In this document: positions 1 to 9,313 of the stretch, piece after piece | Layout of the letters: every line of letters starts with the position of its first letter | Position numbering within the stretch: position 1 is the stretch's first letter | Source: Methylocystaceae bacterium | GTDB lineage: Bacteria; Pseudomonadota; Alphaproteobacteria; Rhizobiales; Beijerinckiaceae | Length of the DNA stretch: 42,709 nucleotides | Direction: 5' to 3' | NCBI GenBank assembly: GCA_900299115.1 | Contig: OMIO01000135.1 | Coordinates: 1-42,709, forward strand | The notes under the pieces: model-generated | What the model was told of the DNA's origin: nothing | What the model saw: only the letters and a program-made list of their open reading frames with translations | The model's database searches: none | Translations under genes and position numbers: made by a program

Positions 1-98
1 AATTAGATAGAGTCATGGAAGGTGAAATGGATGAAATTATCGATGCATTAATTACAGATCATCAACAAAAACTTTTAGCCAACAGCGCTGATTTATAG
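1..98 (+). CDS. 3' end of an unidentified gene (partial)
   Basis: The frame beginning at base 3 is open from the window edge to a TAG at 96-98 and encodes about 31 residues ending in LLANSADL. The peptide is acidic and helical in character (MEGEMDEIIDALITDHQQ). A methionine at base 15 could in principle start a 27-residue peptide, but no good ribosome binding site precedes it, so a C-terminus cut by the window edge is more likely. I do not recognise the family. It converges with purH, leaving about 140 bases between the two stops in which I see no strong terminator. The short length makes this call uncertain. Confidence 0.35.
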   Translation, partial: LDRVMEGEMDEIIDALITDHQQKLLANSADL

Positions 99-239
99 AA
101 TCATGAAAAGGAAAATAATCGCCTCTTTGTGAAAATGATTCACCTCAACCAAAAGGATAAGAATATTCCTTCTAATTGTTCATATATAAAAAAACCGCCA
201 GCCCTCTGACACCCATCGCTTCGACAAAGATTTTTTTGC

Positions 240-1832
240 CTAATGTCTGAAGTGGCGCACTCCAGTAAAGACCATCGCGAGATTGTGCGCATCCGCTGCA
301 GCTATGACATCCTTATCATTAATCGAGCCGCCAGGTTGAATAATGGCGCTCGCGCCAGCTGCGGCAGCAGCAAGAAGTCCATCTGCGAAAGGAAAGAAAG
401 CATCTGAGGCGACAACAGAGCCTTGCGCGAGACTTAGTGTCATCTGCGCTGCTTCTGCAGCCTCCTGCGCCTTATGAGCGGCAATACGCGAGGAGTCTAT
501 CCGCGACATCTGACCTGCGCCAATGCCTACTGTTGCGCAATCTTTCGCATAAACAATGGCGTTAGATTTGACATGTTTCACAACACGATAAGCAAATTTA
601 AGATCGCTGAGCTCACGCGCTGTTGGCGCGCGCTTTGTTACGACCTGTAGCGTCATATCCTCAACAACTGCGCGATCACGGGTTTGAACCAAAAATCCAC
701 CCGAGACGCTATGAAAAGATTGACCTAAAGCTCGCGGATCTGGCACGCCGCCCGTCAACAATAGGCGAAGATTTTTTTTGGCGCCGATTAGCTTGATTGC
801 CTCATCATCAGCATCTGGAGCAATAATCACTTCCGTGAAGATTTTTATGATTTCCTCAGCTGTCGCAACATCAATCCTTCGGTTTAACGCTACAATGCCG
901 CCAAAGGCTGAAACAGGATCGCAGCGTAAGGCCTTTTGATAAGCCTCGACGAGCGTCGCGCCTTCCGCCACGCCACAGGGATTTGCGTGCTTGATAATCG
1001 CCACAGCCGCCGTTCGCAACGGATCAAATTCAGACACACATTCAAAAGCAGCGTTTGTATCGTTAATATTATTATATGAAAGCTGCTTTCCTTGCATTTG
1101 TTTAGCGGTCGCCACACCCACGCGCGCATCAGCGGTTAGATAAAAACCAGCTTGTTGATGTGGATTTTCGCCATAGCGCATGACCTGAGCCAAACGGCCC
1201 CCGAAGGCTCTTACGGGCGGCTGTTCATCTTTGAGTTGCTCCGCCAACCAATTAGAAATTGCAGCATCATAGGCTGCTGTTCGCGCATATGCTTTCTGCG
1301 CTAGCCGTCGACGGGTCGCAAGCCTGGTCGCGCCGCCTGTCTCATATAACTCCTCAATGAGGCATTGATAATCGCCTGGATCAACAACAACGGCTACATC
1401 CTGATGATTTTTTGAGGCGCCGCGGATCATTGCTGGGCCGCCAATATCAATATTCTCGACACAGTCCTCAAAACTCGCGCCCTTAGCCAGCGTCTCCTCA
1501 AAGGGATAGAGATTAACAATCAGCAAATCGATCGGTTGTATATCATGCGCGAGCATCGCGGCCTCATGCTCCGGGTTTTCTCTAATAGCCAAGAGCCCGC
1601 CATGAACTTTCGGATGTAGCGTTTTTACGCGCCCATCCATCATCTCTGGAAAATGCGTCAGATCGGAAATATCGCGAACATTCAGACCAGCATCCGCTAA
1701 TGTTTTTCGGGTGCCGCCCGTTGATACTAGCTCAACGCCAATTGCCGCTAAGGCGCGCGCAAATTCTATCACCCCAGTTTTATCGGAGACCGAAAGCAGG
1801 GCTCGAGAGACTTTACGCTGATCTATCGACAT
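240..1832 (-). CDS. purH: Bifunctional AICAR formyltransferase / IMP cyclohydrolase PurH
   Basis: This enzyme carries out the last two steps of de novo purine synthesis in the cytoplasm: formylation of AICAR with 10-formyl-tetrahydrofolate, then ring closure to IMP. The protein is 530 residues, normal for PurH. The N-terminal MGS-like cyclohydrolase domain (about 1-200) shows [13 protein letters not shown] and [13 protein letters not shown]. The transformylase domain follows, with the catalytic Lys-His of [11 protein letters not shown] near residue 277 and the family C-terminus ending [11 protein letters not shown]. The ATG is preceded by GGGAAGG about 7 bases upstream. It lies 64 bases downstream of the heparinase-family gene on the same strand, so the two are probably co-transcribed. 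The family assignment is secure. Confidence 0.97.
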   Translation of the reverse strand: MSIDQRKVSRALLSVSDKTGVIEFARALAAIGVELVSTGGTRKTLADAGLNVRDISDLTHFPEMMDGRVKTLHPKVHGGLLAIRENPEHEAAMLAHDIQPIDLLIVNLYPFEETLAKGASFEDCVENIDIGGPAMIRGASKNHQDVAVVVDPGDYQCLIEELYETGGATRLATRRRLAQKAYARTAAYDAAISNWLAEQLKDEQPPVRAFGGRLAQVMRYGENPHQQAGFYLTADARVGVATAKQMQGKQLSYNNINDTNAAFECVSEFDPLRTAAVAIIKHANPCGVAEGATLVEAYQKALRCDPVSAFGGIVALNRRIDVATAEEIIKIFTEVIIAPDADDEAIKLIGAKKNLRLLLTGGVPDPRALGQSFHSVSGGFLVQTRDRAVVEDMTLQVVTKRAPTARELSDLKFAYRVVKHVKSNAIVYAKDCATVGIGAGQMSRIDSSRIAAHKAQEAAEAAQMTLSLAQGSVVASDAFFPFADGLLAAAAAGASAIIQPGGSINDKDVIAAADAHNLAMVFTGVRHFRH

Positions 1833-1896
1833 TCAAGAACCTTCCCGCAAAATAGAGTGAGTTTGATGACGTCCTCTTGCTTTATGGAATTCTTGG

Positions 1897-3561
1897 CTAG
1901 TGCTCAAGTAGCTGGAAAGACCATGAAACATCCGTCTGTTCTGTCGCTGCGCCCTTTAATAAAATTTGCTGACATCGACGCGCCCCCGCTGGACTGGCAA
2001 GGAATACGCTCTCTTTAATTTCAAGCGCCGCCCCAATAGTTTCAAATAACAATTTTTGTCCGTTCGCTAATAAAATATCAACGCCATGTGGAGAAAGAGT
2101 TAGAGTAATGCGAGGATGAAAAATAAAACGAATAACAAAATCGGATTTTCGACGAATTAATTCATTATTCGCCAGAATTAAACGGTCTCTTCCAGAAAAA
2201 AACGCGGCGTCTTTCTTTAGCATAAGCGCACGAGAATGGATAAGACCAAATTCTCTAACATATCCATCATGCGTTAAAGCAATCGATATATGATCATCAG
2301 ATTTTGTTCTCTCAACCGTTACGATATTTGGCCCATCAATAAGATATTTTTCGCCAACGATAAGATTAGGGGCGAAATCAATACGCGCAGAAGATCTATC
2401 ATCAAGCATAAGCGTCGAATGCGCTGATGTTTCTCGCGCGAGATCTCGTAAATTATATTGTTGCGCAGAAGGACTGCCGCTATTTACGACAATACGCTCA
2501 ACGCCTAGGGAAAACTCAAAAGATAAGCACCCCGCATGCGCATGAGCTGAAAACTCGATAGGCGGCGGAGCGCCCGCATCAATCAGGATCAAGGCTTCAT
2601 GAGCCTCTAGTCTCTGATAGCCTGCGTAAGGCGCATTGAGTGGCGCAACCCCACGCGTGTCTTCGTAAGCAAGAACGCTCGCGAGCTGCCCGAGGGCTGT
2701 TTCTCCAGAGCCGTTAAATAACGCGACAGAGCCATCGCCATGCTGCATCATACGCAAGAACGGCATCATTCGATCGATAGCGCGCGATATTGTTTCGCCA
2801 AGAGGCAATCCACGCGCAGCAAATACTTGTCTTAAAGGCAAAAGATCAAGCAATAGGTTAAGCGTTGCTTGTGTATTCCGGCTAATATGGGCGCCATCAC
2901 TGGTGATTTGTCGATTCAGTTCATCAGCAAGCATCTGTTGCGCGCGCTGAACGATAGCCGCTCCCGTATCAGCGCATGCGGCAAATTCAAGTAAAGCGAT
3001 TGCGCATGAAATTCTGTCTGAACCATATACTTGACGCGCATTGAGCATGCACCACAAGAAGCGGGCTTCTCGCGCCAGCGCTTGCATGAATGCGTCATAA
3101 AATTTTGTATCGCACCCACTTAAAATGATTGGTGATTGAGATAGAAAGGCCAATAGCCGACAAGCAACGACAGCGGGCTCATTGGCGATGCCGATGCGAT
3201 CAAATCGCCTTGTATTAAAGAAATCATTCAAGAAATCTTGGCTCAGCGCAGAATCATTTACGCGAAGATGGCGAATCCAAGAAAATCCTAACAGCGCGCG
3301 CTGCCAATCTGGCCCGGGCGCCGCTTGAAGAAATAGAGACTCGCCATCCCTAACCCGCAGCGATTTTCCGTTAAAAGAAAAATAACCTGCTCGGATTTCA
3401 TCAGCGATCGTTGAGTCGATTGCATAGATCTGGGGCGGAGCGACCCATAAGCGCTTTGGCGTTAAAATCGCTCTTGCGCGAAGAGAGTGGTATAAAGCCC
3501 TTAATCGCCGCATGATCCGGCCTTTGAGAGCGTCGCTGCCGTTGAGATAGCCGGATGACAT
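1897..3561 (-). CDS. Heparinase II/III family protein
   Basis: This is a polysaccharide-lyase-like protein of about 554 residues whose C-terminal half matches the heparinase II/III fold: a stretch with HAHAGCLSFEFSLG followed by a beta-rich domain containing DDRSSARIDF and DGPNIVTVERT. The N-terminal half is alpha-helical and resembles an incomplete alpha/alpha toroid. No signal peptide is evident. Substrate is unknown; the bacterial members next to purH have not, to my knowledge, been assigned one. The start is uncertain: a TTG at 3588, ATG at 3561 and ATG at 3513 (AAGG about 8-10 bases upstream) are all in frame; I list the first ATG. Pairing of this family with purH is a recurring arrangement in Rhizobiales (recalled, not searched). 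Confidence 0.85.
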   Translation of the reverse strand: MSSGYLNGSDALKGRIMRRLRALYHSLRARAILTPKRLWVAPPQIYAIDSTIADEIRAGYFSFNGKSLRVRDGESLFLQAAPGPDWQRALLGFSWIRHLRVNDSALSQDFLNDFFNTRRFDRIGIANEPAVVACRLLAFLSQSPIILSGCDTKFYDAFMQALAREARFLWCMLNARQVYGSDRISCAIALLEFAACADTGAAIVQRAQQMLADELNRQITSDGAHISRNTQATLNLLLDLLPLRQVFAARGLPLGETISRAIDRMMPFLRMMQHGDGSVALFNGSGETALGQLASVLAYEDTRGVAPLNAPYAGYQRLEAHEALILIDAGAPPPIEFSAHAHAGCLSFEFSLGVERIVVNSGSPSAQQYNLRDLARETSAHSTLMLDDRSSARIDFAPNLIVGEKYLIDGPNIVTVERTKSDDHISIALTHDGYVREFGLIHSRALMLKKDAAFFSGRDRLILANNELIRRKSDFVIRFIFHPRITLTLSPHGVDILLANGQKLLFETIGAALEIKESVFLASPAGARRCQQILLKGAATEQTDVSWSFQLLEH

Positions 3562-3802
3562 CTTGCCGTTCAGGGAACTGGACTCCAACTCGAGAGGCGC
3601 GCGCGTTCAGGTAAAAGCCTGCGTCATTTGAAACTTTATTGTTCAACCTGTAGGAAAAAGTCTAACAAGAAAGCTCCATCCTGCTCTAATCGTTTAGCTT
3701 CCTCGCCGCAAGCAGGCTTATTATAGGGCGCGCCCCGCGGATACGCCAAAGCTGCGCGTGCGGACCAGGATTAAAATTCTTTTGCTTAAAGGTGAAATAT
3801 TC

Positions 3803-4345
3803 ATGCCACTTTATTCTTTAGAAAACATCAGCCCCCGCCTCCCCCAAAGCGGAAAATATTTCTTAGCTCCGGGAGCTCATTTAATCGGTCGCGTGGCGCT
3901 CCTCGAAGACGCCAATATTTGGTTTAATTGCGTGTTACGCGGCGATAATGAATGGGTCACGATCGGCCCTCGCACAAACATCCAAGATAATAGCGTCCTT
4001 CATACGGATATGGGGTTCCCATTAACAATCGGGGCTGACTGCACCATAGGCCATAACGTCATTCTCCATGGCTGCACAATCGATGATAATAGTCTCATCG
4101 GAATGGGCGCCACCATCTTAAATGGCGCAAAAATCGGTAAAAATTGCTTAGTCGGCGCTAACGCGCTTATTACTGAAGGAAAGGAATTTCCTGATTATTC
4201 ACTTATTGTTGGATCCCCGGCAAAAGTTATACGCACTTTAGGGGATGAAGCTCGGTTACGTCATTTAGAATCTGCAAAACATTATGTAGAAAATGGCCGA
4301 CGCTATGCTCATGCGCTTAAAGAGCTCCCCGCAGCACTGAGTTAA
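3803..4345 (+). CDS. Gamma-type carbonic anhydrase family protein
   Basis: A 180-residue left-handed beta-helix protein of the gamma carbonic anhydrase / YrdA-PaaY group. Hexapeptide repeats run through most of the chain. The zinc triad is visible as His67 (SVLHTD), His84 (TIGHN) and His89 (ILHGC), and Arg46, Asp48 and Gln61 match the family's structural and catalytic positions. Members bind zinc or iron and form trimers; many have weak or no measurable anhydrase activity, so the actual reaction is uncertain. The ATG at 3803 is preferred over an upstream in-frame start at 3758 because AAAGGTGA lies about 7 bases before it and the family N-terminus begins here. It is divergent from the heparinase gene. 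Its stop lies two bases from the convergent peptidase stop. Confidence 0.93.
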   Translation: MPLYSLENISPRLPQSGKYFLAPGAHLIGRVALLEDANIWFNCVLRGDNEWVTIGPRTNIQDNSVLHTDMGFPLTIGADCTIGHNVILHGCTIDDNSLIGMGATILNGAKIGKNCLVGANALITEGKEFPDYSLIVGSPAKVIRTLGDEARLRHLESAKHYVENGRRYAHALKELPAALS

Positions 4346-4347
4346 AA

Positions 4348-4971
4348 TTAGTTCACGCCATAGAGCGTTACCGTCGAGCCCGTCTCGATTGCAACCCAAA
4401 TATTCGGGCTTATCTGCGACTGACGCTTGACGAAGCGATAATTAGTTTTATTCCAAAGTCTAACCTGGTTATTTAGATTATCTAAAACATAATCTCCACG
4501 ATCTGTTTTAACGGTTAAAACAGAATGGCCATCCCCATTTTGTTCCTTCACAACTGTGATCAACAAAGCTGATTTTGGGAACCCTGATTCTATCAGTTTT
4601 TGACGCTTTAAAAGGGCATAATCCTCGCAATCTCCACGACCTTGACTAGGAAAATCCCACTGATCGATGACGCCCCATTGATCTTGATCGGTAATGGGAT
4701 CAATTGATTTATTGACTTGCAAATTGACCTGAGAAATCTTTCGCAGCGCTTCCGAGGTTAGATTGATATCCTGGGCGACCTGATCATTGTCTTGGCACTC
4801 TTCTGGATGACGCTGACAAAAATCAACCCAACCAAACGGAATGCTTGTCTCCAGACCAAGTGGCGCAATCCCTGCGGGATCAATTGCAGCAAAACCATTG
4901 TTGCTTTGCGTGAGTAGCGCTGCCGCGGCAACCACTAAAATCCAGAACTTCTTGCCCAGAAAACCGCGCAT
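4348..4971 (-). CDS. Periplasmic transglutaminase-like cysteine peptidase (BTLCP family)
   Basis: A 207-residue secreted protein of the bacterial transglutaminase-like cysteine peptidase family (PF06035, same family as LapG). The N-terminus has a signal peptide (basic MRGFLGKKF, then a hydrophobic stretch to about residue 29). The catalytic triad is visible as Cys115 in GRGDCEDYAL, His149 in GDGHSVL and Asp164 in YVLDN. LapG cleaves surface adhesins in response to cyclic-di-GMP through LapD, but no LapD or adhesin gene is in the window, and many alphaproteobacterial paralogues have no known target. A ribosome binding site GGGAG lies 6 bases before the ATG. Convergent with the carbonic anhydrase gene with only a 2-base gap. 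Confidence 0.92.
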   Translation of the reverse strand: MRGFLGKKFWILVVAAAALLTQSNNGFAAIDPAGIAPLGLETSIPFGWVDFCQRHPEECQDNDQVAQDINLTSEALRKISQVNLQVNKSIDPITDQDQWGVIDQWDFPSQGRGDCEDYALLKRQKLIESGFPKSALLITVVKEQNGDGHSVLTVKTDRGDYVLDNLNNQVRLWNKTNYRFVKRQSQISPNIWVAIETGSTVTLYGVN

Positions 4972-5276
4972 CTCTCGCTCCCGTTGATGGAAGGAGATTA
5001 GCTAAGATGCTTTGCTATTATGCAAAGGAATTCCAACGCATTTTATGCAATGTCGTTTAGATTTATCCCGACAGAGGTTAAGATTAATTTTTACTTATTC
5101 CACTGACAGCCAAACCAGAGACTTACCTATTCTATTGTTTTAATTGCATTATTTAAGATCAGGGCGCCAGTTTACCTGGGCTCGATGAACTCAAAAATTT
5201 ACTCTTTCTTCAAATCGGTAAAAAACGAGCCGGTTAATTTGGTTAATAGACCCCAAGCTCGTCAATATTTTTGCAG
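4972..5276. other. Intergenic region without a recognisable gene
   Basis: About 305 AT-rich bases upstream of the peptidase gene and downstream of the FAD monooxygenase, both on the minus strand. It presumably holds the peptidase promoter. One small inverted repeat, CTTTGC-TATTAT-GCAAAG at 5010-5027, lies about 40-55 bases upstream of the peptidase start and could be an operator or chance. I see no plausible small gene, tRNA or terminator with a T run. Confidence 0.5.
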
Positions 5277-6449
5277 CTAGCGGTAAAGCCAGGCGTTACG
5301 CGCCAGCATGCCATTGCCGCCCAATAGCCGGATAGCGATATTTCGCGCCAGCGCTAATCCTCCGGAAAGATGGAAATATCGGCCTTGTTGACGAGAGGCG
5401 GCGACCACTTTCTGCGCATGCGTCCTTCTTTTTTTTTCATAAGTTAAAAAGGCGCGCTCGACAGTTATGTCGGGGACGCCAAAAGCCTGCCCCAGCGTTA
5501 AGGCGTCTTCAATAGCCTGCGCTGCGCCTTGCGCGAGAAATGGCAGCATTGGATGCGCAGCATCGCCTAATAAAGTTACGCTCCCTTGCGTCCAATGCGG
5601 TAATGTTGGTCGCATGAAAAAAGGCCATTGACGCCACAGCGGCGCAGCGGAAATCAGATCAGCTAACTCGAAAGCGGCGCCATGAGAAATAATGCGTTGC
5701 TTGAGCGTATCGCCATCAATTTCTTTCTCAGCGTCTTCATCTAACAAGCCATCAAGAATAACAACGATATTTATTATTTTCCCATCACGTAATGGATAAT
5801 GCACAACATGTCCGCCAGGGAGCAACCAAAGATTGCTTTCTCGTCGACGAAATACTTCACATACGTGTTCAGCCGGGACTAATGCGCGCCACGCAACTGA
5901 TCCTGCATAAGACAAAGCGTCTCCTAGGGCATTCATCATTCTCTCGCGCACAATTGATCGCAGACCATCTGCGCCAACTAATCCTGAGGCGGTGAGTGCG
6001 ACAGTTCCCGCAACGCTTTCATATTTGAGGGCTACGCCATCCTTGATGGCCTCAAAAGTTTCCACCCGCGCATTGGTTTTGATAGTCACGTTTGGATGAC
6101 TGGAGACGTTATCTAAAAGGAGCTGTTGTAGATCGGCGCGATGAAACACTCGAAACGGCGCGCCCCAACGTTGGCGCGCAACGGACAGATCCAAACGCGC
6201 CAGAAGGCCTGCGTGATTGTCGCGTATATTGATTGCTTGCGGCTCGAGGCCGAAGTCATCTAATGCTGACTGAAGCCCAAGCTGAGCTAAGGCGCGTCCG
6301 GCGTTAGGCGCGATTTGAAGGCCTGCGCCAATTTCCTCTATCTGAGCAGCACGCTCTAAGAATAGGATTTTTTTACCAGCCTGGGCCAACGCAAGTCCGG
6401 CGGTAAGTCCCCCGATGCCAGCGCCTGCAATCACAATTGGCGCGCTCAC
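5277..6449 (-). CDS. FAD-dependent aromatic-ring monooxygenase (salicylate hydroxylase / UbiH-like)
   Basis: A 390-residue class A flavoprotein monooxygenase. All three family motifs are present: the N-terminal dinucleotide-binding GAGIGGLTAG (residues about 8-17), the DG motif in GADGLRSIVR near residue 160, and the GD motif GDAAHPMLPFLAQGA near residue 290, which binds the FAD ribityl chain. Such enzymes hydroxylate aromatic rings using NAD(P)H and oxygen; the substrate (salicylate-type, a quinone precursor, or other) cannot be read from sequence. The start is a GTG with TGAGTGAG about 6 bases upstream. It lies 39 bases downstream of the zinc-finger gene on the same strand and probably shares its transcript. 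Confidence 0.9.
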   Translation of the reverse strand: MSAPIVIAGAGIGGLTAGLALAQAGKKILFLERAAQIEEIGAGLQIAPNAGRALAQLGLQSALDDFGLEPQAINIRDNHAGLLARLDLSVARQRWGAPFRVFHRADLQQLLLDNVSSHPNVTIKTNARVETFEAIKDGVALKYESVAGTVALTASGLVGADGLRSIVRERMMNALGDALSYAGSVAWRALVPAEHVCEVFRRRESNLWLLPGGHVVHYPLRDGKIINIVVILDGLLDEDAEKEIDGDTLKQRIISHGAAFELADLISAAPLWRQWPFFMRPTLPHWTQGSVTLLGDAAHPMLPFLAQGAAQAIEDALTLGQAFGVPDITVERAFLTYEKKRRTHAQKVVAASRQQGRYFHLSGGLALARNIAIRLLGGNGMLARNAWLYR

Positions 6450-6488
6450 AACGCGCTCACTCAGTTGTCATCAAAAAGCTGACTAAAT

Positions 6489-6743
6489 TCACTCGGCGCT
6501 GACCACATTTTCAGGATGGTAAACACATTCAGCAGGATTAGCGCCGCCATGCAAACTGGCGTCATAAACGAATAAGGTTGAACAATAGGGACACACGGTT
6601 TCATTGGCCGCGCCCATATCGATATAGACGTGCGGATGATCGAATGGCGGCAGAGCGCCAATGCACATAAATTCCTTAGCTCCCACGAGAATGCGGGCGA
6701 CGCCTGGCTGATTATGATAGTGGGGGGTAGAGTGTTGGGCCAT
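6489..6743 (-). CDS. CHCC zinc-finger domain protein (NDUFS6-like)
   Basis: An 84-residue protein of the zf-CHCC family (PF10276). The putative zinc ligands are Cys27 (FMCIGA), His36 (FDHPHVYID) and Cys51/Cys54 (VCPYCS). This family includes the mitochondrial complex I subunit NDUFS6, and alphaproteobacterial members have been found as accessory subunits of complex I; that role here is inference from the family, since no nuo gene is in the window. The protein is soluble with no signal peptide. The ATG at 6743 gives the full domain. It lies immediately upstream of the FAD monooxygenase and downstream of the cytochrome c maturation operon on the same strand. Confidence 0.88.
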   Translation of the reverse strand: MAQHSTPHYHNQPGVARILVGAKEFMCIGALPPFDHPHVYIDMGAANETVCPYCSTLFVYDASLHGGANPAECVYHPENVVSAE

Positions 6744-6835
6744 AGTCTTTCTGCTCGCTTCGAATAGGCCGCAGAGAAAGGCGGCGCGATATCGACTGGT
6801 TCCCTATATTGCAGCGCGCCAGCCTTGGATAGGGG

Positions 6836-7333
6836 CTAGTCCGTCGAGGGGGGGCGGTCCTGGATCCAGCTATTGGCTCCCAGCGCTGAGAGCTGACGGC
6901 GCTCTTCTTCCGTTAACGTCACTGTAGCCGCAAGCCCCGTCCGGCGTCGACGCAAACTCCACCAAACGGCCCCGCCCCCGCCAATGAGCGCGAGAGCAGG
7001 CGAAGCCCAAAGCAAAAAGGTGCCGAGCTTGACGGGGGGACGCAACAAGACAAAATCCCCATAGCGCGCATGGATATAGTCAAGCACCTGCGCGTCGCTG
7101 AGACCCTCGTTAAGTTTCTCTCGAACGAGCAAACGCAGATCTCGAGCCAGCGAGGCGTCTGAGTCATCGATTGACTGATTTTGACACACGAGACATCTTA
7201 ATTGTGCAGCGATCGTTCGCGCGCGCATCTCGAGTTTTGGATCGCTCAGCATTTCATCAGGAGTAACAGCAAATGACGCTGATGCGCTGATGAGTAGAAA
7301 GGCGCCAAGCGCAAGTTGATAAAATCTCCTCAC
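6836..7333 (-). CDS. ccmH: Cytochrome c maturation protein CcmH (CycL)
   Basis: A 165-residue membrane-anchored periplasmic thioredoxin-like oxidoreductase of system I cytochrome c maturation. It keeps the CXXC of apocytochrome c reduced so that CcmF can attach heme. The sequence shows a signal peptide (about 1-22), the redox motif LRCLVCQNQSI with Cys47 and Cys50, and one C-terminal membrane helix (about 104-126) followed by a basic cytoplasmic tail. The start is a GTG at 7333 with GGGAGG 7 bases upstream; the GTGA overlaps the ccmF stop by 4 bases, which implies translational coupling. A longer in-frame extension to 7447 exists but would run inside ccmF and hide the signal peptide. Confidence 0.95.
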   Translation of the reverse strand: MRRFYQLALGAFLLISASASFAVTPDEMLSDPKLEMRARTIAAQLRCLVCQNQSIDDSDASLARDLRLLVREKLNEGLSDAQVLDYIHARYGDFVLLRPPVKLGTFLLWASPALALIGGGGAVWWSLRRRRTGLAATVTLTEEERRQLSALGANSWIQDRPPSTD

Positions 7334-9306
7334 GTCGCAGCCTCCCTGCCCCTTAATGCGATTGACCGCCGCGCGACGCCAATACGCAGCCGTCGATCCG
7401 CTAATGAACAGGCGCCGCCCAAGGCCATTATCAACGCGCCAATCCAAATCAAAGTCACCAGCGGCTTGTAATAGAGACGCGCATCTAAGGTTCCATCTGG
7501 ATGAGACTCGCCAATAGCTGCGTAGATTTGACCTAATCCAATGGTAAGAATTCCTGCTTCAGAACGCGCCATTTTACGTGTCTGATAAAACCGTTTCGCC
7601 GGTTCAATGCGTCCAAGCATTACACCTTGCTTATGTATAGACATCTGCGCGTAGATTTCGGAATAATTTGGACCCTGTCGCGGAGTTATTTCTTCAATCA
7701 TGAGCTGATAGGGACCAACATCATAGGCTTTTAGCGGAGCCATTGCGATGACGCTCTCTACGCCCCATCCAGTTGCAGCAAGTCCCAGCAAGGTAACGCC
7801 GACACCTGCGTGAGCAATTGATGCGCCTATAGCGGAGAGTGGAACATTACTCAGTCGCTTTAAGATTGCGCGCTGGTCATTAAGACGAAAAGTTATACGT
7901 TGAAAGAGATCGCTTAAGCCGCCAACAATGAGATATATCGCGATTGAAGCTGTAATTACGGAAAGATAGGGCGCGCCATAAGAGGCAAAAAAAACAGCCA
8001 GGGCCATCACGCCGATTAAAAAAGCCGCCTGCAATCGCATAAGCGCTGCTGAAAGATCCCCGCGTTTCCAGGGCAACATCTGACCAATCGGCATCAACAG
8101 AGCCAGCGGCAATGCGATTGGCATCAACACGCCATTAAAAAATGGCGCGCCTACTGAAATTTTTTCGCCTGTCATCGCTTCGAGCGCTAAGGGATAGAGC
8201 GTGCCGACAACAACCGTGGCGCAGATTACTGAAAGCAAGAGGTTGTTGATCACCAATGCGCCCTCACGAGAAATAGGCGCAAAAAGTCCACCAACAGGCA
8301 ATGCGCCTGCGCGTATGGCGAAAAGCGCAAGCGCCCCGCCGATGAAGAAGATCAAAATTGCAAGAATAAAAACGCCGCGCTCAGGATCGCTTGCAAAACT
8401 ATGCACTGACGTTAAGACGCCAGACCTAACGAGAAAGGTTCCTAAAAGAGAAAGTGAAAAGGCCAAGATCGACAGAAAAAGAGTCCAAATTTTAAGCGCC
8501 TCGCGCTTTTCCATTACAGCAGCGCTATGCAGCAGGGCCGTACCCGCTAGCCAGGGCATCAACGAAGCGTTTTCAACCGGATCCCAAAACCAAAAGCCAC
8601 CCCAACCTAAAGTATAATAGGCCCAATAAGATCCCATTGCGATCCCAAGCGTTAGCGCGATCCAGGCCAGAAGAGTCCAGGGCCGAACAACGCGCGCCCA
8701 GGCGGCGTCGATACGGCCGCTAATCAGCGCCGCGGCAGCGAATGAAAAAACAATGGAGAATCCAACATAGCCAAAATAAAGCAACGGTGGATGAATCGCT
8801 AACCCAGGATCTTGCAAGATTGGATTGAGATCCCGCCCCTCCCAAGGCGCGGGAGAGAGTCGCGCAAAGGGGTTTGAGGTGAGCAAAATAAATAATAAAA
8901 AGGCTGCGCTTATTAAGCCTTGCACGCTTAAGGCGTCGGCCCGCAACTTATCAGACATTGTCGCAGAAAAGAGCGCGACGAGCGCACCACAAAAAGCAAG
9001 CACAAGAACCCAAAGCAGCATAGAGCCTTCGTGATTACCCCAGACCCCAGAAATTTTATAAATGAAAGGCTTCATGGAATGCGAGTTTTCAATCACATTA
9101 ACGACAGAGAAATCAGACACAATATGGGCGTAAGTCAGCGCGCTGTAAGATAAAGCTACAAGCAAAAATTGAGTGATCGCCGATGGGCGCGCCACACGCA
9201 TTAAGGCGACATCATTTAATCTCGCGCCAATAAAGGGAATGACGCTTTGCGCAAAAGCCAATGCTAAGGCCAACGCTAGCGCGAAATGTCCTAACTCAAC
9301 GATCAT
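7330..9306 (-). CDS. ccmF: Heme lyase subunit CcmF (CycK)
   Basis: A 658-residue polytopic inner-membrane protein, the core of the system I heme lyase. It takes heme from CcmE and ligates it to apocytochrome c with CcmH and CcmI. The tryptophan-rich WWD-type motif GWGGFWFWDPVENASLMPW lies near residues 230-248, and hydrophobic helices run throughout. Length matches the family. The ATG at 9306 (MIVELGHFAL) is chosen because it is the usual CcmF N-terminus and leaves 7 bases after the ccmE stop; the upstream extension would overlap ccmE. The stop overlaps the ccmH GTG. It sits between ccmE and ccmH, in the conserved cycHJKL order. Confidence 0.97.
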   Translation of the reverse strand: MIVELGHFALALALALAFAQSVIPFIGARLNDVALMRVARPSAITQFLLVALSYSALTYAHIVSDFSVVNVIENSHSMKPFIYKISGVWGNHEGSMLLWVLVLAFCGALVALFSATMSDKLRADALSVQGLISAAFLLFILLTSNPFARLSPAPWEGRDLNPILQDPGLAIHPPLLYFGYVGFSIVFSFAAAALISGRIDAAWARVVRPWTLLAWIALTLGIAMGSYWAYYTLGWGGFWFWDPVENASLMPWLAGTALLHSAAVMEKREALKIWTLFLSILAFSLSLLGTFLVRSGVLTSVHSFASDPERGVFILAILIFFIGGALALFAIRAGALPVGGLFAPISREGALVINNLLLSVICATVVVGTLYPLALEAMTGEKISVGAPFFNGVLMPIALPLALLMPIGQMLPWKRGDLSAALMRLQAAFLIGVMALAVFFASYGAPYLSVITASIAIYLIVGGLSDLFQRITFRLNDQRAILKRLSNVPLSAIGASIAHAGVGVTLLGLAATGWGVESVIAMAPLKAYDVGPYQLMIEEITPRQGPNYSEIYAQMSIHKQGVMLGRIEPAKRFYQTRKMARSEAGILTIGLGQIYAAIGESHPDGTLDARLYYKPLVTLIWIGALIMALGGACSLADRRLRIGVARRSIALRGREAAT

Positions 9307-9313
9307 TGAGAGC

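Noticed and set aside
99-239. Rho-independent terminator between the left-edge gene and purH
   Set aside because: Runs of T/A are present, but no stem of convincing length precedes them on either strand.
5010-5027. CTTTGC-TATTAT-GCAAAG repeat as a regulator site
   Set aside because: Short, AT-rich and of a size expected by chance; mentioned only in the intergenic entry.
8201-8617. 138-codon plus-strand open frame opposite ccmF
   Set aside because: It lies wholly inside ccmF, which has clear family motifs; its composition is that of a complementary-strand shadow.
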